DNA from: Brachyhypopomus gauderio
Lineage: Eukaryota > Chordata > Actinopteri > Gymnotiformes > Hypopomidae
DNA length: 64,000 bases
Direction: 5' to 3'
Assembly: GCF_052324685.1 (NCBI RefSeq)
Contig: NC_135226.1
Span: 18,038,889-18,102,888, forward strand
Below, in pieces: positions 57,001 to 64,000 of this stretch (its first letter is position 1; every line of letters begins with the position of its first letter). The translations under genes and the position numbers were made by a program. The notes under the pieces were generated by a model that saw only the letters and a list, made by a program, of their open reading frames with translations, did no database searches and had not been told where the DNA came from.

Positions 57001-60000
57001 GAAGATCAATCAGGACGTTCTACTGCCACTGCTCAACCTGCTCACCACGCCCAAAATGGGGTAGCGTCTCACGCATGGATCTCTTGTACTTGCGTTCTTG
57101 TTTTCCACGTGACCCCGGCCTGTAACCGGATACTGCGGGAACACCTCAGATATTCCCCCTGCTAATTTTGCTTCTACTCTGTGCATAGCTTTCCCAGTGG
57201 AGTGCAGACCCGTGCAGCCGTGTGTCTGAAGACCCTGAGCCTCTTGGTACTAATCTGTCTGCGCATTGGGAAGGAGATGATGATACAACACATGACCGAC
57301 ACCCTCTACCAGTTCTTTCAAGTCTTCTCTTTTCTGCAGACCCTTCAGACTCAGGTAACTAACATAAAAACGTTCACTGCCAGATATTAGATTATTGCTA
57401 TGTACGGTTTGGCGACAGGACTATTTATATTACACTGCTTCATTCGCAGTTCCAGATCTTGGCCGAGATGCGATCTTGTTGACTTGACTGTTCACATTCC
57501 TGCTTGAGTGATCTGGTATTTGTCATCACTGTGAACAGGCAACATTTGCAAAAACAATGTCATGTGCGTGCCAAGCTCTCATGCATGGACTATAAAGGTT
57601 CCGTGAAAGCCAAATGAATACTATAGTGATGGCAACAATGGCCATGAAAAGGTATTTGTACCAGGTTGCTTGTAGTAAAGCTTTGGAGCAGTACAGTCAG
57701 TGAAAAAGGGGGAAAAATGTAGAATTGTACAAAAGAAGGAAGTAGTGGTGGTGCTGAGATGAGCGGAAATGAAAGAACCATGATTCAAATGAAGACCACG
57801 TATGAGAGCAGCTCAAATACGATTGAAATCTGTGTCGTGTGTAGGTGTGAAGGAAAAAAAACCACAATCAAAGCCACTTCCACTATAAATGTGAACATGG
57901 TTCGACTCTCGGATCATTAACTGAATCGTTACAATGCCGCTTTGCTGTTGATCTTTGTTTTCAAAGGGAGAAAATGATGAGTTTCGTTTGCTTTAGCTCC
58001 AGATGTGTGAGGATTTGATGTGTCATTTTGCTGTACAGATGGAGACCGCTCCCCGAAGAGAGGTTGGAGAATACGTGTACCTCGATGTCTGCACTCCTCA
58101 GGGAACCGAGGTCAGCTGTGAGCTGGGTGTTCTGGAGGAGCTGCAGGCGGTGTTCAACCCAGAGATGGCATACGTCTCCTACACACCCTTCTACTGTCTC
58201 ATTGGTGAGGCACACGATGCTCTTATCCAGACAAACTGAGTTCAGTTTGACAGTAAGAGCGGGAATTGAACCCATGACCTGGTGTTGCGAGCCTCGCTGT
58301 TCTTGTACCAAGCACATGGAAGACCTTCCTGTCTGGGTATTTTTCCTGCTATGGCATCATCATATTAATGCTGATTTTTTTGCTTGTTTTGGTAGGCGAT
58401 GCAGCAATTCGCAAACTGGTTCCCAACTATGAACTGGTGTGGAGTCAGGCTCAGTCCTACCTGGACAGAGCAAACCCAGTTATCCCGGAGTTCAATCTGC
58501 CTAGCGGTCAGCGAGCAGAACCATCCCCCTGCCCCATAAGCCTCTCCCCAAACTTGGGCCACCACATCGGCCGCGGCGTCTTCCCTACGCCCTCCTCCGC
58601 CTCCACCCCTCTGGGCGGGGACAGCCTGCTCGAGTCCAGCATCTTCGGCAGTCAAGTAGTGGGAAACCGGATCCAAGTGTCGCGGGACGCCGACCCCGGT
58701 GGCAGCCCCAACCTGTCGTCTATGGATGCCTGGGGGAGGCCTCATTTGGCCAACCCGCCTTCAGCAGGGCCGGCTGCCCCCTCGTCGGCCGTCCCCGCCC
58801 CCTCCGCGTCTTCGTCCTCCTGGGTGCTGAGCCACACGCCGGAGGACAGCGCCCTGAAGCAGGAGCTCCCACGCAGCGGCCGCTCGCTGCAGGGCAACTG
58901 GCTGGCATACTGGCAGTACGAGATTGGCCTCAACCAGCAGGACCCGCACTTCCACTTCCACCAGATCCGCCTGCAGAGCTTCCCGGGCCACTCGGGCACC
59001 GTCAAGTGCCTGGCCCCGCTGGCCGGCGAGGACTACTTCCTGTCCGCCAGCAAGGACAAGACCGTGAAGCTGTGGCCGCTGTACAATCATGGCGACGGCA
59101 CCCGGGACGTGGAGCCGCGGTTAACGTACGCGGACCACCGGAAGTCCGTGTTTTGTGTCGCCCAGCTGGAGGCCTTGCAGGAGGTGGTGAGCTGCGATGG
59201 CACCGTGCACCTGTGGGACCAGTTCTCCGGTGAGAGGCCGTCATCCCGACATCACACGGGATTTGTTACTGGTGTACTTTACGCATTATCTTAAAAAAAG
59301 AACGGACGCTAGATATACGAATGCTGAACGGTACGTAGTGATTAAGGAAGTGTTTTATATATTTGCCTTTCGTTTCTGCGTCAAGGCAAGCAGATTCGTT
59401 CTTACGAAGCTCTGGACGGTAAGAACCCCATCACGGCCATCACCACCATGCCCGCGCCTCACTGCAGCGTCCTGTTCGCCAGCGCCGACTCCGTCCTCCG
59501 CTTCATAGACCCGCGCAAGCCCGGCCTGCAGGTACGGCCTGTTCGTCCACGCCTGGTCAAACCAACGGCGCTGATGTGCCTCTGCGGGGCTGATGGTCCT
59601 TCCCTTCTCTCCGTCCTCAGCACGAGTTTCGCCTGGCCTACAACCACATGAGCGCGGGCCTGATCCGCTGCCTGGCCGTGAGCCCCGGGGGGCGGACGGT
59701 GGCCGTCGGCTTCTCCTCCGGCTTCATCGTGCTGCTGGACGCGCGGACGGGCCTGATTCTGCGCAGCTGGCCTGCTCACGAGGGGGATATCCTGCAAATG
59801 AAGGTGTGAGCATACCCAGTGTTTAATTATGTACTTCTGACACAGGCGCCCCAAAATAACGAAAGGTCCAAGTCATGGTGCATCTCTTTCTGTACATAAC
59901 AAGATCACATATTACGAGTGTTAAAACATTCAAGCATCCACCTCCACACACAGTACATACATACAGTACTGCATATCCAGCCACAGACATTATATAGATT

Positions 60001-61949
60001 CATTCATTTGTGCTTAATATGCAACGCCTTACTAACTTGGGGATTAAAAAGCTGTTTTTAAACCTCATGGTTCTAGCACGCAGACAGCCGTGTCTCTTTC
60101 CTGGTGGTATTGGTGAAAACAAACCAGAAGCAGGACAAAAGTCTTGATTTTCCCAGCTCAGATCCTTGGATGTGTGCACACCTGAACGCAGTGTTTACAA
60201 CCTCCACACTGTCTCTGTTTATCACGAGAGCTCTGTGTGTATTACATTCCTTTCTAGAATTACGAATAAGCTTAGATTTATTTAGATTTATTAAAATTTA
60301 GTTCCAAATTATTACACTTCAGATATGTACATTGTTTCAATCTCATTAGTCATCTGACCAATCTTAGCAGTGGCATCTGTATATTTAAATGCATAATTGT
60401 TACTGTATCTTAACAATCCTGCAGGAATTATTGTATTAAAAGTGGAACTATAATCTACATATCATATTCTAACGTGTTTCTCCTGTCAAGATGCTTCAAG
60501 GCTGTATGCAAACCAGTGGAACAGTGTGTGATACTGATCTATTCTGTCTATAATCGAATTGGAAGGAATCTGATCACTTTGAAATTTTACTATACAAATA
60601 TGACTTTACCAGATATTTCATCACCACTGACGTGAGTTGCTACGGGACAATGATCGTTCAGACTAGATGGAACAGAATTTTTCAGTGCAGGAATGATGAA
60701 ACATGTTTTAAAAACTTGTCAGTACAATAGACGATGAAGCTTTAAAAACGTCTGTACAGACCACGGCTAACTGCTCGTGACACAGCTTAAGAACCCGACA
60801 CGGCATACCGTCTGGTGCTGATGCCTTGTTGATGAGTGCGCATTCAAATGAGAGCGCAGAAGTAAATGGATGTGCCCACCAGCAGTGTTCAACGCCCCCC
60901 GGTGGCCTCCACTGGTAAAGCATGGGTCTACAACTGGAGGTTGTGGGTTCTGTTCCATTCTATACTACATATATCTTATTAGTATGCTTTGGATAAGTGT
61001 GTTTGACACATGTTGTAAATGTATATGTGTAAATAATGAACCATATTTGTATGATGTAGAACTGAGTAACTCTTGTTGTGCATAATCAGGTCAGGTGCAG
61101 ACAGAAGTCAGAACAGGTCATGCGCACTAATCATGGATCAGACAGACTTTCTGCTTTTGGGCTTCAGAATAGGAGGGGTTGTTAATAACAAGATATTAAG
61201 ACATCCTGCTCTCAGAATGTCTTAACAACTGTGAGTAAGAGGAACTTGCAGGCCCCTAATTGCACAATGTTTACATTTTAGTGATCTCTTTTGAAACCGC
61301 ACCTAGGGATTTCTAAAGCGTGTTCCATATATTATTGAAGGTCGTGTTTTTTAAATGCCTTTTCCCAGCTGAACTTTTGTACTCTAATGTGGTGGTGGTA
61401 ATAATAATAATCACAATTAATGCCGTCCTTCACAAACAGTATTAATGTATCCAGATAATTGAATGTTTTACTTGCCATTGACTATTCAGAGTTTCTGCGA
61501 GTATAAAAAGCCCTAATAGTGACTTTTTAATGGGAGGAGCTTGGGTAGATGACTGTTAATGAACTAGCCCCGCCCTCTTTACCTTATTTGGTTTGTAAAT
61601 GGGCCGTAGTGCTGAGCTTTCTACATGGTGAGCAGAAGTTGTACCTTTTCGGTTTGCTCAGAAGCAGTCAACATGAGACTACAGCAAAACAAACTTTATT
61701 TAACCTCTATAATCAGGGTCAAGGATTCTGCCTCTGCAGGCCCTGGTTTGGACAAATATGGACACGGGTTACTCATTAGGGAGACTGTTATGAGCCATGC
61801 TTATAATTACTCACAGGCCAGGGTCTCCATTACGCTGGTATTTATTGATCACTGTGCTATGAAGTCAGTGTGTCTTGACACTGGCTTGGCATCCTTAACT
61901 CTGTTCTGGAAGTAAATACAAAATAATCTTCTTCCATTCATTCTTTTCT

Positions 61950-61983
<34 letters not shown>

Positions 61984-62317
61984 CTTGCAGGCTGCAGAAG
62001 GGAATTTGCTGATCAGTTCCTCCACTGATCACACTTTGATGGTGTGGAAAGACCTTGAGCACAAACCTGTCCACCTGTACAGGACTCCTTCTGACCCCAT
62101 CCACGCCTTTGACCTTTATGGTGCTGAAATTGTGGCTGGCACTGTAGCCAATAAGATAGGGGTGTACTCCATGATGAACATCTCAGCCAGCCCAGTCAGC
62201 AGCACCAAGCTTAGCTCCGAGAACTTCCGGGGCACCCTCACGAGCCTGGCTGTGCTGCCCACCAAGAGACTCCTTCTGCTGGGCTCTGAGAACGGTGCCA
62301 TCAGACTCCTGGCTTAA
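51078..62317 (+). CDS. wdr81: WD repeat-containing protein 81 (BEACH and WD40 domains)
   Basis: Eleven coding exons: 51078-51436, 51960-55471, 55633-55740, 55849-56042, 56879-57060, 57189-57354, 58039-58204, 58396-59229, 59386-59531, 59621-59803, 61991-62317. They sum to 6177 nt, about 2058 residues (human 1941). Exon 7 might instead start at 57997, adding 14 residues in frame. WDR81 acts on endosomes: with WDR91 it restrains PI3P synthesis in early-to-late endosome conversion, and it supports clearance of ubiquitinated aggregates; human mutations cause cerebellar ataxia and brain malformation. Landmarks: an N-terminal region with RRVTRCARY and [10 protein letters not shown]; a BEACH domain at about 370-590 ([69 protein letters not shown]); an acidic, low-complexity stretch ending exon 2; and WD40 repeats from about 1754 ([14 protein letters not shown]) to IRLLA at the end. 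No disabling change was seen. Confidence 0.96.
51692..51882 (+). mobile_element. tRNA-derived SINE in wdr81 intron 1
   Basis: Box A-like TGGCCTGGTGGTTAGGGAAC and box B GGTTCGATTCCC, then a body with GTGCCCCTGAGCAAGGCCCT and the tail GTCGCTCTGGATAAGGGCGT before CTGCCAAATGCTGTAAATG. The promoter boxes mark a tRNA-derived SINE. It cannot fold as a mature tRNA. Confidence 0.88.
56050..56870. other. wdr81 intron 4, A/T-rich
   Basis: About 830 bases between exons 4 and 5 with no exon, RNA gene or defined repeat seen. Confidence 0.6.
58206..58320 (-). mobile_element. tRNA-derived SINE fragment at the wdr81 exon 7 donor
   Basis: On the minus strand: GTCATGGGTTCAATTCCCGC (box B) followed by CTGGATAAGAGCATCGTGTG, the same SINE tail type as at 51692. 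Its tail ends within a few bases of the exon 7 donor (exon ends 58204). Confidence 0.75.
59810..61985. other. wdr81 intron 10, longest in the gene
   Basis: About 2.2 kb with no exon seen. It has a degraded SINE at about 60895-61030 (GGTTGTGGGTTCTGTTCC as box B remnant, then TTGGATAAGTGTGTTTGACA) and a TG array at about 61951-61982 that runs almost into the acceptor of exon 11. Confidence 0.6.
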
Positions 62318-64000
62318 GCAAACTTTCGAGACCCGTGCAAGCAGCACATATGTCGTGTTCCATAAATGTTTGCTCTCTCTGCCACTTTGGGCTCCTCCTC
62401 AAAATGAAATTTTGTGCAAAAGAAAAGTGCTTCTGATGACCCTTTTCACCCACCGAGGGGAGTCAGTCTGGCTACGGTCAGATCATTTAAAGAGGACGTG
62501 ACGCCTCATAGTAAGGTTTCACTGACTATTGCAAATAATTATCAGTCGAATTTTGAAGCAAAGGATCTGCTTCATAAACCAATTTATAATTTTTACAGTT
62601 TTTACAATTTATGTATAGAATTCTGCACTAGATGATGTATTTGAGAAAAAAAAACGTTTGATGTAAATTCTTATCCTGGACGTTGATGAACCAGTGGCTC
62701 CTTTAGATGAGTGGATAAGAGGAACTGCTCAGGAATGTTGAGCCCAGCATGGTTTACACTTTCCAAATAGATGTACAAAATCACACACACACACACACAC
62801 AAACCCACTGTGAGAATCGCAGATCAGACCGTGTCAAAGCCATCATCACATCACGCACCACATGCACTTGATGACTATGCAGTATTCTTGAATGTTACTT
62901 TTTGAATTCCATGTATGCCATATTTCCAGATCTTGTCATTTTCTTTATGAACCATTTTCACAGCTGTGTTCGTCATGAGTAATTTTAACTCTTGGTCAGT
63001 CAAGCAAGTGGACCTTAATATCAGAGTGGGAGTATGTTTAGTTATAGTATGTCTTAAAGAAGCGTCACTGCTTATTGTTTGGAGATATTTCTACCTTCAG
63101 TAAGCAGTGGGTTAACAGTACAGCTTTCTTTTCCATTACCTCTTCAAATCAGATAAACGCTGTTTCTAAATATGAGCACCATATTAAAATGAGGAAGTGA
63201 TTCACCACACGTCTGTAAGCAGGGTTACAGGACTAGGTCAAGAAGCGTAGGTCACATGGGATCTCTTTTTTAAGTGCAACAGTAAATAGATGTGCTTTGA
63301 ATTACTTCCAAAAATAATCTATCCTAATAATCATATTAATTTAACCTATGTATGCAAGTAGTCCTAGTTTTATTTGATACTATATGCATATAGCTATGTA
63401 ACTTAGAAACTAACCAGTGTTTTGATGATAGAAAAGCACCTCTATATACATTTACTCTCATTTGATGGTCTAGCCAAACTGTATATCATTTGAACCTCCC
63501 AGTTTGTAAAAGTTAATATGTAAAAACTGAAGTGTTTTACAACTTTACTGAAATTGAATTAAAATGTACAATATCAGTAAAACCAGCAGTCAGTTATGAT
63601 CAGACATAATGTTTCTTTTAATGTAGAGATGAAAGAACTAAAATATTCTTAGGGTTTGGACATGGGAATATTATAACATAATTCATGCTTTAGAACTGAC
63701 ATTCATATTACAGTTTATAATTCTATGTCATTACTATATATAGTTAATAGGAAACCTTTTTTTTTTTTATATTTTGATTGCGAGTTTTTGTACGCATGAA
63801 TCCCATGAGGTCAGAGACACTGAAGTTCTACAGCAAGACAAACAAGAATATACTTTAAATGTATATATACGCATATCCATTCTACATCAACCATGGTCTC
63901 ACTGATGTAACAACTGGTGCACTGAATAGTTTAGCTCAGTGTAGATGTCTGGATCTCGTGTAATTCATTATTCATCCCCCCCCCCCCCCCCCCCTTGTAC
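62318..64000 (+). other. wdr81 3' UTR and flank
   Basis: No open gene after the stop. Short simple repeats (CA near 62783, C run at about 63977-63994). No canonical AATAAA was noticed; ATTAAA variants occur (for example 63182-63187), so the transcript end is unresolved. Confidence 0.5.

Noticed and set aside
58742-59244. Several minus-strand frames of 80-109 codons
   Set aside because: Shadows of the GC-rich wdr81 exon 8, where stop codons are rare in all frames.
62318-64000. miR-22 host gene or a tlcd2/serpinf2 neighbour after wdr81
   Set aside because: These flank WDR81 in mammals, so I looked for the miR-22 seed region and coding exons but saw none before the window ends.

Overview
The window is nuclear DNA of a ray-finned fish, most likely a teleost. 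It has vertebrate GT-AG multi-exon genes, dense dinucleotide microsatellites, fish-type L2/Rex LINEs, hAT and Tc1 DNA transposons, and tRNA-derived SINEs with the tail common in ostariophysan fish. Species cannot be named from sequence alone.

Layout. (1) 1-7.2 kb: tandem repeats (a 27-bp minisatellite, a 31-bp minisatellite, CA/GT/GA arrays) and LINE debris, no host gene. (2) 7.2-13.3 kb and 25.6-26.8 kb, plus strand: at least two decayed copies of an SLC47A (MATE multidrug and toxin extrusion) gene. (3) 13.5-23.8 kb: a segment inside the decayed copy holding an intact interferon-induced IFI44-like gene (15.9-19.3 kb, 449 codons rebuilt), a Tc1-like element, a 2.1-kb hAT transposon carrying nested insertions, and one SLC47A exon in reverse orientation. 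Split target-site duplications show that this segment is an inversion. (4) 27.5-37.4 kb, minus strand: an intact 17-exon SLC47A gene (548 codons), tail-to-tail with the decayed copies, with a 22 x 42-bp minisatellite in intron 4. (5) 37.8-38.9 kb: LINE fragment and GATA array; 39-41.3 kb: microsatellites. (6) 42.0-48.2 kb, minus strand: an intact 12-exon SLC13 Na+/di- or tricarboxylate cotransporter gene (571 codons) sharing residues with both SLC13A2 and SLC13A5. (7) 50.1-62.3 kb, plus strand: wdr81 (11 coding exons, about 2058 codons), divergent from the SLC13 gene, followed by its 3' UTR or flank to the window end.

Functionally these are separate genes: a proton-coupled organic cation exporter, a sodium-coupled carboxylate importer, an interferon-response protein, and an endosome/autophagy regulator with BEACH and WD40 domains. 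I see no sign that they form one pathway. All exon models were built by hand from splice sites, reading-frame phase and family knowledge. Phases close exactly across every junction of the four intact genes, which is the main support for them. The strongest unusual result is the chain of events in the decayed SLC47A locus: a miniature hAT inserted exactly at a splice acceptor, a 40-bp exon duplication, and an inversion whose breakpoints fall in copies of a terminal-inverted-repeat element.
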